64,000 nucleotides of DNA, taken from the NCBI GenBank assembly GCA_937944855.1, contig CALFAY010000001.1:1-64000 (forward strand), read 5' to 3'. The notes under the pieces are model-generated. The model was not told where the DNA came from, searched no databases, and saw nothing but the letters and a program-made list of their open reading frames with translations. Position 1 is the first letter of the stretch. Each line of letters begins with the position of its first letter. Both the position numbers and the translations under genes were made by a program. Below are positions 42,998 through 52,600 of this stretch, piece after piece. The DNA comes from an uncultured Planctomycetota bacterium. GTDB taxonomy: Bacteria > Planctomycetota > Planctomycetia > Gemmatales > HRBIN36.

Positions 42998-44200
42998 TGG
43001 TTCCCTCGTCATGCTCCGCAAGAGGCCCTCACGACACGGCCGCCGCGCATTCTTGTAGTTTCGCACCACGGCTTGTCGCACGTCGGCGGCGTCGAGGTGC
43101 TGGTGGATCAGGAAATTTAAGCCTTGGTGGAAGCGGGTTGCGAAGTGGCCCACGTCACCAGTGACCTCCTGGGTCAAGGCCATTCGCCGAACTATCCTCC
43201 CCGGGTGCGGGTTATTCGCATCCCTGCCTGGCATGGCTTGGAGCGGCGGGCACGGCTGGCGTATCCCGTCTATTCCCCTCGCCTGCTCAGCGTGCTGTGG
43301 CGTGAAGTCCGATGGGCAGACGTCGTCCATGCCCACGGGTTTATCTTCCTCTCGTCTGTCGCTGCTCTGTCCTTGGCGGCCCACTTCGGCAAACCCCGAC
43401 TGCTCACCGATCACGGCGGCATCATGCCCCTGGCCACGCCCTGGCTGGATCTGCTGATGCAGATCGCTGCCCGCACCCTCGGTCGCTGGACCACCCGGCA
43501 CGCCAATCGCCTGGTGGTGTACAACGTGCGCGTGCTAGCCGACCTGGAGTTTCTCTCGGGGACGGGATGCAAATCGCTCTTCCTGCCCTATTCGGTTAAT
43601 TCCGCCCTTTTCCATCCGCCTACGCCTGACGAACGGCGCCGACTTCGGGAACGGCTCGGCTGGCAGGACGAACGGCCCCGAGTGCTTTTCGTTGGCCGCA
43701 TCACAGCAGATAAAGGCATTCTGTTGCTCCTGGAAGCCCATCGTCTGATCATGGAGCACTTAGACATTGACCTCGTGATCTGTGGACCGGGCGACCCCGA
43801 CTTGCTGAAGCTGCCGCGGCCAAGCGTGATCTATCTTCCCCCGCGACCCCAGGCCGAGGTGGCCGAGCTTTATCGGGCGGCAGACCTTCTGGTCCTGCCC
43901 TCGAAGCCGGGCCGGGAGGGCTTCCCCCTGGTGGTCCGCGAGGCTGTCGCTTCCGGACTGAAAGCGGTCATGTCCTATTAGCCAAGCTATGCCCCCTATC
44001 GGGCTGTGCCGAATCTTTTCTTCACGGATTTGGAGCCTCGGGCCCTTGCTCAGACTATCGAGGCGACGCTGGCCCTTCCCACGCAGCCGCCAGGCACCCA
44101 ACCCGAACTGTCTCCAACACCCCGCGAATGGCTGGCCCGCTTGTACGGCCCGTATGTGCCTGAATTACGTTGCCAAATGTACGAGGTTGCAGAACGATGA
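42998..44200 (+). pseudogene. Glycosyltransferase family 4-like gene, disabled
   Basis: One frame covers a whole GT4-type glycosyltransferase. The start gives RPPRILVVSHHGLSHVGGVE VL, then TAA at 43118-43120; then ALVEAGCEVAHVTSDLLGQG, HAHGFIFLSSVAAL, PRVLFVGRITADKGILLLLE, ELYRAADLLVLPSKPGREGF and [13 protein letters not shown]. Next comes TAG at 43979-43981, and the same frame runs on with [20 protein letters not shown] to a TGA at 44198. There is also no start codon in this frame after the upstream stop at 42995, so the beginning is damaged as well. The nucleotide-sugar-binding EGFPLVVREAVASG block is intact. It follows the methyltransferase gene and was probably part of the same glycan pathway. 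Confidence 0.85.
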
Positions 44201-44264
44201 GACCCTTGCGGGTCGCCGCCACGGGATTACCGTCGAATCAGGCCGCCGTTTGCACTATCCTGGC

Positions 44265-44294
44265 CTGTCAGCAGCCCGGAGCAGGTCATATAAT
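44265..44294 (+). promoter_or_regulatory. Candidate sigma-70 promoter for metK
   Basis: CTGTCA (44265-44270), an 18-base spacer and a perfect TATAAT (44289-44294), about 67 bases before the metK start. Confidence 0.45.
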
Positions 44295-44360
44295 CCGCCC
44301 AGATCGCAGAAGCGGACGGTAAGTTGGTCCCGCTCTCCGGACAATCCGAGGAGTTTCTCC

Positions 44361-45584
44361 GTGTCCAGCGGCAATTATCTGTTTACTTCCGAATCGGTCA
44401 GCATGGGCCATCCGGACAAGGTCGCCGATCAGATCAGCGACGCCGTCCTGGATCATTGCCTGAAGGCCGATCCCTATAGCCGAGTTGCCTGTGAAACCCT
44501 GGTCACGACCGATCTGGTCATCGTGGCTGGGGAAATCACGACCAGAGCCGACCTGAGCCGACGCACCATTGATGCCCTGGTCCGCGAGACGATCCGGGAC
44601 ATCGGCTACGTCGATCCCTCCATCGGCTTCGCCGCCGACACCTGCCAGATCAACATTTATCTGCACCAGCAGTCCCACGACATCGCCGTGGGTGTAGACA
44701 TCGGCGGGGCAGGGGACCAAGGCATGATGTTCGGGTTCGCCTGTGACGAAACCAAGGCCTACATGCCGTTGCCGATCTACCTGGCCCATCGGCTCGTGGA
44801 AAACCAGGCCCGCATGAGGCGGAGCGGCGAGTTGAAGTGGCTCCGACCCGACGCCAAAAGCCAGGTCACCGTCGAATACCACGCCGACGGCACGCCGGCC
44901 CGGATCCATACCGTGGTTCTTTCGACGCAGCACGATGAAAGCGTCGTGGTGATGCGCAACGGCAAAAAACTGTTCAGCGACGACGCCCGCCAAGTTCTGA
45001 TTGACAAGCTGATCCTTCCCACGCTGCGGGCAGAACGGCCGGATCTGGTCGAGGGCAACGACATCATCTACCACATCAACCCGACAGGCATCTTCCTGGA
45101 AGGCGGCCCGCATGGCGACACGGGTCTGACCGGGCGGAAGATCATCGTGGACACCTACGGCGGGCGCGGCCGTCACGGCGGCGGAGCCTTCAGCGGCAAG
45201 GATGCGACCAAGGTGGACCGCTCAGCCGCCTATATGGCCCGCTACATCGCCAAGAACATCGTCGCCGCCGGTCTGGCCTCCCAGTGCGAAGTGCAACTGG
45301 CCTACGCCATCGGCTACCCGGAGCCGCTTAGCATCTGGGTCGGCACCAACGGCTCGCTCCGGGAGGGCCTTTCCGAAGACCAACTCATTGACCTGATCCG
45401 CGAACACTTCGCCCTCACCCCGCAAGGGATCATTGAGACGCTCGACCTGCGGAGGCCGATTTTCCGTCAAACGGCCGTTCATGGCCATTTCGGACGCGAA
45501 CTGCCCGACTTTACCTGGGAACGCACCGACAAGGCCGCCAAACTGGCCAAGGCGGTCGGCATCCGCGAACGTGCCGCTGTCTAG
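44361..45584 (+). CDS. metK: S-adenosylmethionine synthetase
   Basis: Makes SAM from methionine and ATP. The frame is open much further upstream across the pseudogene, but the GTG at 44361 ([20 protein letters not shown]) has GAGGAG 7 bases before it and gives the standard 407 residues. Hallmarks are [33 protein letters not shown] near residue 115, [40 protein letters not shown] with the substrate-binding residues. A good -10 box lies upstream. No SAM riboswitch was recognised before it. Confidence 0.98.
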   Translation: MSSGNYLFTSESVSMGHPDKVADQISDAVLDHCLKADPYSRVACETLVTTDLVIVAGEITTRADLSRRTIDALVRETIRDIGYVDPSIGFAADTCQINIYLHQQSHDIAVGVDIGGAGDQGMMFGFACDETKAYMPLPIYLAHRLVENQARMRRSGELKWLRPDAKSQVTVEYHADGTPARIHTVVLSTQHDESVVVMRNGKKLFSDDARQVLIDKLILPTLRAERPDLVEGNDIIYHINPTGIFLEGGPHGDTGLTGRKIIVDTYGGRGRHGGGAFSGKDATKVDRSAAYMARYIAKNIVAAGLASQCEVQLAYAIGYPEPLSIWVGTNGSLREGLSEDQLIDLIREHFALTPQGIIETLDLRRPIFRQTAVHGHFGRELPDFTWERTDKAAKLAKAVGIRERAAV

Positions 45585-45641
45585 ACTTGCTTGCCCAACC
45601 GCACCGTTCCCGGGTTCTCCGCACCGAATCTCGGATCGTGC

Positions 45642-45669
45642 TTGCGATACGTCTCGCGGCAGCTATACT
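45642..45669 (+). promoter_or_regulatory. Candidate sigma-70 promoter for the NCS1 permease
   Basis: TTGCGA (45642-45647), 16 bases, TATACT (45664-45669), 61 bases before the start of the permease gene. Confidence 0.45.
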
Positions 45670-45729
45670 CTGGCTTCCAGTCCCTCGCGAATTCGTTGCA
45701 CTGTTCGCACCGCCTGAGGAAAGCTGAAC

Positions 45730-47256
45730 ATGGCCAACGCTCCTGAATCCACTGTCCCAGTAACGGCGCTACCCGCCTACGTTCGCAATGCCAGTCCCGT
45801 GCCCTTGGACAAACGGGCTCCGTGGTATCTGAACACGGCCCCGACGTATGCCGGCATCTTTCTGTGGTTCGCGTTCTATCAGCCGCTCGGGGCGGCCCTG
45901 CTGGAAGGAACGCTTCTGTCCGTGCTGATCGGCATCGTGCTGGCAGGAGCGATCTGCCACTTTTTCTTCTACTTCGTCCCCGGCATGTTGGGTATGCGGA
46001 CCGGGTTGCCGCTGTACATCGTGGGCACGAGCACCTTCGGGGTGCAAGGCGGCTATTTCATTCCGGGCATCTTCATGGGGCTTTTACAGATTGGCTGGTA
46101 CAGCGTGGCCACCTATTTCGCCACACGCCTGGTGCTGGGAGGGCTGGGGCTGCCCGTCGAAGGAGTGCTCTTCTTCGTGCTAGCTCCCATTTGGGGCTTC
46201 ATCTTCGCCCTGGTGGGCGCGCTCGGCATCGGGTATGTAGCTCGCATCGCCCAGTTCTTTCCCATCGTGCCGATCATCATGCTTCTCATCGGAGCGTTTC
46301 AGGCGATTCCGTACTTGGGCAAGTATGAGCCTCCCCCGGCCAGCGGCCCTCATGCGTTCGATACCGACCTGCTTAGTGCCGGGTCGCTCCTGGTCCTTCA
46401 GATGATCGTGGGCTTTTTCGGAACCGCCGGGGCGGTCGGTGCCGACTTCTGCTCCAACAACCGCAATGCCAAGGACGTGCAATACGCAGGTCTGGCCGGC
46501 ATCTGGGGAGCGATTCTGTTCGCCGCCGGTTTGGCCGTCATTACTGTGGCCGGTGCTCACGGTTATAATCCTGACCTGCGTAACTTGCAGGAAGTCAAGG
46601 ACGGCAAGCTCGTGACCGCGAAGAAGTGGGACGAGATGAGCCGCGGCGAAAAAGACCAGCGGATGACTTATGAAACCGCGCTTAAGGCCCTGAACACGAC
46701 CGTGGCCGAAGACGGCACCGTCCAAGAGAACCTGCTGGCCCGGGGTATGCTGCTGTTGTTCGCCATCGGCTCGATGGCGCCGGCGTGCTTCTGCTCGTTC
46801 ATCATCGGCAATAGTCTCTCGACAATGCTGGGCATGCCGAAGTCCCGTATCCCGATCACCCTGGCCGGGGCGGCGGTAGGCATCATTATCGCCCTGACCG
46901 GATTGCCGGCGAACCTTGCTCCGATCTTCGGACTGGTCGGCGCGTCGTTCGGCCCAGTCATTGGCGCGACGATCGCCGACTACTTCCTCAACGGCGGCAA
47001 CTGGCCCGGTCCCCGTGAGGGCATCAACTGGGCAGGTTACGGGGCTTGGCTGGTCGGTTTCCTCATCGGCATCAGTAACAACGGTCTGATTTCCGGCACG
47101 CTGGGCTTCGAGCTGGTCCCGGCCTGGCATCCCACCGGCGTCTATTCGCTTCTGGCCGGGTTCGTCGTGTACATCGTATTGGCCCGGCTGATCGGCCTGC
47201 CGGCCCGGCTCGAAGGTGCGGTCAAGACCGTCGATCCGGAGCCGAAGGCGGTCTGA
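45730..47256 (+). CDS. NCS1-type nucleobase/cytosine permease-like transporter
   Basis: A 508-residue membrane protein with about twelve hydrophobic segments, starting in the cytosol (DKRAPWYLNTAPTYAGIFLW). It resembles cytosine/purine permeases of the nucleobase:cation symporter-1 group: GMRTGLPLYIVGTSTFGVQG, FFGTAGAVGADFCSNNRNAK and GASFGPVIGATIADYFLNGG match conserved helices 1, 6 and 10. A soluble loop of about 60 residues (NLQEVKDGKLVTAKKWDEMS and following) between middle helices is unusual in length. Substrate not certain. GAGG lies 10 bases before the ATG. Confidence 0.88.
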   Translation: MANAPESTVPVTALPAYVRNASPVPLDKRAPWYLNTAPTYAGIFLWFAFYQPLGAALLEGTLLSVLIGIVLAGAICHFFFYFVPGMLGMRTGLPLYIVGTSTFGVQGGYFIPGIFMGLLQIGWYSVATYFATRLVLGGLGLPVEGVLFFVLAPIWGFIFALVGALGIGYVARIAQFFPIVPIIMLLIGAFQAIPYLGKYEPPPASGPHAFDTDLLSAGSLLVLQMIVGFFGTAGAVGADFCSNNRNAKDVQYAGLAGIWGAILFAAGLAVITVAGAHGYNPDLRNLQEVKDGKLVTAKKWDEMSRGEKDQRMTYETALKALNTTVAEDGTVQENLLARGMLLLFAIGSMAPACFCSFIIGNSLSTMLGMPKSRIPITLAGAAVGIIIALTGLPANLAPIFGLVGASFGPVIGATIADYFLNGGNWPGPREGINWAGYGAWLVGFLIGISNNGLISGTLGFELVPAWHPTGVYSLLAGFVVYIVLARLIGLPARLEGAVKTVDPEPKAV

Positions 47257-47337
47257 CGGAGGAAGGCCGACGCCCCGTCGGTCCACCGGCTGCATCGGCA
47301 AAACCAGTGGTCCGCCTCGTGCTCGTATAATGGCCGC

Positions 47338-48120
47338 ATGAGCTTGAGGCGGACCTTCACGTTTCTCGGCACAGGCACGTCGGTCGGCGTTCCGATGCTC
47401 GGTTGCGACTGCCCGACCTGCAATTCCCCGGATCCCAGGAACCATCGTTATCGGGCTTCTGCTCTGATTACGACCCGGCAGGGACGAATCCTCATCGACA
47501 CCACGCCGGAATTGCGTTTGCAACTGTTGCGAGCCAGGGTGCCGCTGGTTCATGCCGTCCTGTTCACGCACTACCACGCCGACCATCTTTTCGGCCTGGA
47601 CGACGTCCGCTTGTTTCCTCGGAGCCTGAACGGTCCCCTGCCGCTGTACTGCGACGCCGAAACCGAGGAGATCATCCGTCGCACCTTCGCCTACGCCTTC
47701 GCCCCCGAGGTCGAACATCTTCCCTTCGGCGTGCTGCCGCGGCTGAGTTTCGTCCACATTGACGAGGCCCCGTTTGAGGTGCTCGGGGAAACGGTAACGC
47801 CGGTGCCGCTGGAACATGCCCAGTTCCGCGTGCTCGGCTTCCGCATCGGCGATCTGGCCTACTGCACCGACGTCAGCCGCATCCCGGAACAAAGCTGGCC
47901 GCGTTTACGAAATCTGGACGTACTCATCCTCGGAGCCTTGCGGAAGAGAAAGCATCCAGCCCATTTCTCTCTGGGGGAAGCCTTGGAAGTGATCTCTCAC
48001 TTGCGGCCCCGGCGGGCGTACCTGACTCATCTGAGCCACGAACTGGAGCACGAACAGACCAGCCGCGAACTTCCGCCAGGAGTCGAACTGGCATATGATG
48101 GACTGACCATCGAGTTTTAG
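47338..48120 (+). CDS. MBL-fold metal-dependent hydrolase (PhnP-like)
   Basis: A 260-residue metallo-beta-lactamase-fold protein. The N-terminal LGTGTSVGVPMLGCDCPTC with CDCPTC is typical of the PhnP/RNase-Z-like branch, where these Cys can bind another metal. The metal motif is LFTHYHADHLFGLDDVRLF near residue 78, and YCTDVSRIPEQSW and THLSHELEHEQ supply later ligands. PhnP acts on cyclic phosphates; other members are of unknown function, so I do not assign a substrate. It lies 21 bp upstream of the guanylyltransferase gene and probably shares an operon with it and ruvX. Confidence 0.9.
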   Translation: MSLRRTFTFLGTGTSVGVPMLGCDCPTCNSPDPRNHRYRASALITTRQGRILIDTTPELRLQLLRARVPLVHAVLFTHYHADHLFGLDDVRLFPRSLNGPLPLYCDAETEEIIRRTFAYAFAPEVEHLPFGVLPRLSFVHIDEAPFEVLGETVTPVPLEHAQFRVLGFRIGDLAYCTDVSRIPEQSWPRLRNLDVLILGALRKRKHPAHFSLGEALEVISHLRPRRAYLTHLSHELEHEQTSRELPPGVELAYDGLTIEF

Positions 48121-48141
48121 AACCACGAGGCGTGGCAGGTC

Positions 48142-49221
48142 ATGCTCCATGCGATCCTCATGGCCGGTGGCGGCGGAACCCGCTTCTGGCCGCGCAGCCG
48201 ACAGCGCTGCCCCAAACAGTTCCTGAAACTGACCGGCAACCGCTCGCTGCTCCAGCAGGCGTTCGACCGCATCGTCGGACTGGTGCCCCCCGAACGGATC
48301 TGGGCCATCACCAGCGCCGGCCAAGAACTGCTGGTGGCCGAGCAACTGCCCGAACTGCCTCGGCATCGCATCATCGCCGAGCCGTGCGGGCGAGACACGG
48401 CCGCCTGCATCGGACTGGGAGCGGCCCTGATGGCGGCTGACGAACCGGAAGCGATCCTCATCGCTATGCCAGCCGACCATGTGATCGAACCGGAGCAGGA
48501 GTTCCGCCGAGCGGTCCTGACCGGCGTCCGCCTCGCCGAAGAGCATCCGGAAGTGTCGGTGATCTTCGGCATCCCGCCGACCTACCCGGCCACCGGCTTC
48601 GGCTACATTCATCGCGGCCAACCGCTGACGGAGTGGAAGAAGCTGGCCGTTTACGCCGTCCGCCAGTTCAGGGAAAAACCCGACGTCGCCACGGCGGAAC
48701 GCTATGTCGCCTCGGGAGAGTATTACTGGAACAGCGGGCTGTTCATCTGGCAAGCCCGAACGCTGTTGGGTTTGTTGAAGCAAAGGCAACCGCAACTCTA
48801 CACCGCTCTGCGCCGCATTGCCTCCAACTGGCACACCAGCGATCGCGAGGAGATCTTTCGCCAAGCCTATGAACCCCTGGAGCGGCTCAGCATCGACCAC
48901 GCCGTCATGGAGGGCTGCGAAAATGCTGTGGTGATTCATGCTCCGTTCCAATGGGACGACCTCGGCAGTTGGCAAGCCTTCGAGCGCCGCAACCCGCAGG
49001 ACGCCGATCACAACACGATCAAGGCGACGCACTGCGGCATCAACACGCGGAACTGCCTCATCGTCGGCGATCCGGGTCGCTTGATCGCCACTGCGAACGT
49101 GGAAAACCTCATCATCGTGCAGGACGGCGATGCCACGCTCATCGCCGACAAACGCGATGAAGCCTCCATCAAGAAGCTCGTCGGCATGCTTAAGCAGCAG
49201 GGTTGGGATCAATACCTGTGA
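48142..49221 (+). CDS. manC: Mannose-1-phosphate guanylyltransferase
   Basis: Makes GDP-mannose from GTP and mannose 1-phosphate, feeding glycan synthesis. A 359-residue nucleotidyltransferase: AILMAGGGGTRFWPRSRQRC PKQFL at the N-terminus (signature loop and Lys), IIAEPCGRDTAACIGLGAAL, IAMPADHVIEPEQEF, EYYWNSGLFIWQA and the late FQWDDLGSWQAFE. It lacks the C-terminal isomerase domain of bifunctional enzymes. The stop overlaps the ruvX start in GTGA. Confidence 0.93.
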   Translation: MLHAILMAGGGGTRFWPRSRQRCPKQFLKLTGNRSLLQQAFDRIVGLVPPERIWAITSAGQELLVAEQLPELPRHRIIAEPCGRDTAACIGLGAALMAADEPEAILIAMPADHVIEPEQEFRRAVLTGVRLAEEHPEVSVIFGIPPTYPATGFGYIHRGQPLTEWKKLAVYAVRQFREKPDVATAERYVASGEYYWNSGLFIWQARTLLGLLKQRQPQLYTALRRIASNWHTSDREEIFRQAYEPLERLSIDHAVMEGCENAVVIHAPFQWDDLGSWQAFERRNPQDADHNTIKATHCGINTRNCLIVGDPGRLIATANVENLIIVQDGDATLIADKRDEASIKKLVGMLKQQGWDQYL

Positions 49222-49664
49222 GCCGAGTTCTGGGCGTGGATTACGGCGAGAAGCGGGTCGGGCTGGCGATCAGCGACGAAGGCCGGAAAATCGCCTCGCC
49301 GCTGACTGTGCTCCGCCGCGATGCACCCGACGAAGCCCAGCGTTTCCAGCGGCTGGTGCGGGATGAAGAAGTCTCCCTGATTGTCGTCGGTCTGCCCATC
49401 CGGACCACCGGACACGAAGGCGAGAAAGCTCGGCAAGCCCGCGCCTACGGCACTTGGCTGCACCGCGTCACCGGCTTGCCCGTCGTCTTCTGGGACGAAC
49501 GCTTCACCACCGCCGAGGCCGAGCAATTGCTGCTCCATGCCGGACTGACCAAGAAGCAACGCAAGGAACGCCTGGACAAGGTGGCCGCCCAACGCCTTTT
49601 GCAAACCTACCTTGATGCCGGTTGTCCGCCGGAAGGCCGAGCTGAACCGCTCGAAGATTCGTAA
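49218..49664 (+). CDS. ruvX: Holliday junction resolvase-like RuvX (YqgF)
   Basis: A 148-residue RNase H-fold protein, with role assigned in 16S rRNA processing in E. coli and resolvase activity in others. Motifs are VLGVDYGEKRVGLAISDEGR at the start (first catalytic Asp), SLIVVGLPIRTTGHEG and VVFWDERFTTAEAEQLL. The GTG at 49218 overlaps the upstream stop in GTGA; the frame continues a few codons before but this start fits the usual beginning SRVLGVDYG. It converges with purL, whose stop is 13 bp away. Confidence 0.93.
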   Translation: MSRVLGVDYGEKRVGLAISDEGRKIASPLTVLRRDAPDEAQRFQRLVRDEEVSLIVVGLPIRTTGHEGEKARQARAYGTWLHRVTGLPVVFWDERFTTAEAEQLLLHAGLTKKQRKERLDKVAAQRLLQTYLDAGCPPEGRAEPLEDS

Positions 49665-49677
49665 AGGATGCGATTCC

Positions 49678-52600
49678 TCACAACTGCCGCAGCGGACGCT
49701 GCCAAGCGTCCTTCAATTCGGCAAGGTCGGCGTCGAGGAGAAGCTCGTGCTTCGGTTCTTCACGGTCATAGATGCGCAGTCGAGGCTCTTCCGTCACCCA
49801 GCCGACCTGGCCGTAGGGGACGCCGAGCAGCTCCAGATGATGCTCCAACGCCGCCGCGTGTTCCGGGTCCACTTCGCACAAAAACCGTGTGTTGCTTTCC
49901 GCATACAAAGCGGTGAGGAGCTGCTGCGGGTGCGGCAAAGTTCGGGCGGTCTCAGCTAGCGGAACGGCATCGAGAAACACGACCGCTCCCCAGCCTCCGG
50001 CGAAGGCCATCTCGGCGACGGCGACGGCCAGTCCCCCTTCGCTGAGGTCGTGACAGGCCCGCAGCCAGCCGTGGCGAATCGCCTGATGGACCGCGGCGAA
50101 GATGCGGGGAGCCAGCTCGAGATCGACGCGGGGCACGATGCCTCCCTCCTGGCCGGTCAGCAGATGGAAATGCGATCCGCCGAATTCGGCCTCGGTCTTG
50201 CCGATCACGAACAGATAGTTGCCCGGTGTCTTCAAGTCCATCGTCACGCACTGCCTCACGTCGGGCACTTGCCCCAGGGCGCTGATGAGCAGCGTCGGCG
50301 GAATGACGAGATGGACTTTGTCCGATTTGAACTCGTTGTTCAGGCTGTCCTTGCCGCTGATGAACGGGGTCCGGTAGGCCAGGGCGACATCGCGGCAAGC
50401 CTCAGCGGCCCGCACCAGGGAGCCGAGCACTTCCGGCCTCTCCGTGTTGCCCCAGCAGAAGTTGTCGAGCAGAGCAACCCGGGAGGGGTCCGCTCCAACG
50501 GCAACCACGTTGCGGATCGCTTCGTCAATTACCGAAGCCGCCATCCAGTACGGATCCAGGTCTCCGTAGTATGGATTGATGCCGCAGCCGACGGCAACGC
50601 CCCGTTCACTGCCGAGTAGCGGCGTGATCACCGCTGCGTCGCCGGGACCGTCCAGCGTCGCCCCAACCAGTGGCTTGATGACCGTGCCACCCTGCACTTC
50701 GTGATCGTATTGCCGGATCACCGTCTCCTTGGAGCAGACGTTCCAACTGCCGAGCAGGCGCACAAGCATCTGTTTGTGATCGAGCATGGCGGGGCGGGCA
50801 GGGGACGTCAACCGCGCTGTCTGGTGCGCGGGGGACGTCATCCCTCCCATCTGGCGAGCGGCGGGTGTCAAGTCCCCGGTCCCTTCCAGAAAGCTTACCT
50901 TGCGCACCACTGGGGGCCGCCCCTCGTGCAGGAAGCGCATGTCCAGATCGGCCACCTGTACGCCCTGGTAGAACAGTTTCAGCTTCCCCGAAGCGACGAA
51001 GGTGCCCAGCACGGTGGCCTCGACATCCTCAGCTTCGCACAAGCGTTGAAGCTCCGGCCAGCTATCGGGCGGCACGGCCAGGACCATCCGCTCCTGGGCT
51101 TCGGAGATCCAGATTTCGCAGTAAGTCAGACCGGCGTACTTGAGCGGTGGGCGGTCGAGATGCACTTCCGCTCCCACTGCCGCTCCCATCTCCCCGACAG
51201 CGCTGCTGAACCCGCCCGCGCCGCAGTCTGTGATGGCGCGATACAGGCCCCGGTCCCGGGCTTGCAGCAAGACGTCGAGCAGTTTCTTCTCCGTGATGGC
51301 GTTGCCAATCTGCACCGCTCCGCCGCTGAGCTGTTCGGATTGATGCGTGAGTTCCGCCGAGGAAAAGGTTGCTCCGTGAATTCCGTCACGTCCGGTTCGC
51401 CCGCCGACGGCCACGATCAGATCCCCGGATTCGACGCGCTTGAACTCCTTGCCCGCGGGAACCAGGCCGACCGTGCCGCAAAAGACCAGCGGATTGGCCA
51501 GATAGCGCGGATGGTAGCAGATCGCGCCGTTGAGGGTCGGGATGCCCATGCGGTTACCGTAATCGCGCACCCCAGCCACGACGCCCTGCTGAATCCGCCG
51601 CGGAGGCAGTACCCCGGCAGGGATCTGCTCCGCGGGATAATCCGGCGGAGCGAAGCAGAAAACGTCGGTGTTGCAAATCGGTCTGCCCCCCAGACCGGTG
51701 CCGAGTACGTCGCGGATTACGCCGCCCAGGCCTGTATTCGCTCCTCCGTAAGGTTCGATGGCCGACGGGTGGTTGTGCGTCTCCACCTTGAAGCAGACGT
51801 GCATTCCTTCGGCGAAGCGGACGATGCCGGCGTTGTCGGCGAAGACGCTGACGCACCAGTCGTCCGGACCCAGCTGCCTCCGGATCTCCTGGGTCGCATA
51901 AAAAATCGTTTCCTTGAGCAGATTGCGGTACAAAAGCTGGTCGGGTTTTCGCTCGTCGGCGATGGCTCCCTTGAGCGTCTTGTGCGAACAGTGTTCCGAC
52001 CAGGTCTGGGCCAGCGTCTCCAACTCCACGTCGGTCGGCTCGCGGCCCAGAACACGGAAATACTCCTGGATGGCCCTCATCTCGGCCAGGGAGAGCGACA
52101 ATTGCCCCTCCCGGCTGATGCGGAGCAACTCGGCGTCGTCGGCTTCGTCCAGTGCAACGCGGCGGACCTGCACCGGTGCGGCAGGCGGCTCGCTGAGCCA
52201 GACCTCCGGCGGAAGCGGTCCCGGATGCACCTCTTCGACGGCCTCGTTGGCCAGTTCCTCAAGCGCCCAGGCCCTCAACTCCTGGGGCGACTTGCGAGGC
52301 GGTCCGGCGAAGCGGCGCCCGGTGCGGACACGGACGGGAGGAAAGCCCAGGTCTTGAATGGCCGCTTCGACGCTCTGAGCCACCGGGTCCATGACGCCCG
52401 GCTTGGGCAGAATCGTCACCGTGAACGGCGGAAGTTCCGCGGAGGCAGGCTCGCCGTCTGGCAGATTGCCCGGACGGATACGGAAGGTCTCCACGACGGG
52501 ATCAGTCAGCAGTTCGGCAGCGATGCGCGAAACCAACTCCGCATCAAGCTGGCCGTCAAGCAGGTAAACGCGGGACTCAACCGACCCCGAACAGGGGGCG

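Noticed and set aside
44201-44360. SAM riboswitch upstream of metK
   Set aside because: No known SAM-aptamer core could be recognised; only a possible promoter and a 5-bp hairpin (44201-44214) were seen.
46180-47892. Minus-strand frame of 570 residues
   Set aside because: Antisense to the NCS1 permease and MBL hydrolase genes; composition rich in Arg, His and Gln as expected for a mirror frame.
50791-50880. 30-bp repeats as a CRISPR array
   Set aside because: The units are directly adjacent without spacers and lie inside purL; no cas genes are present.
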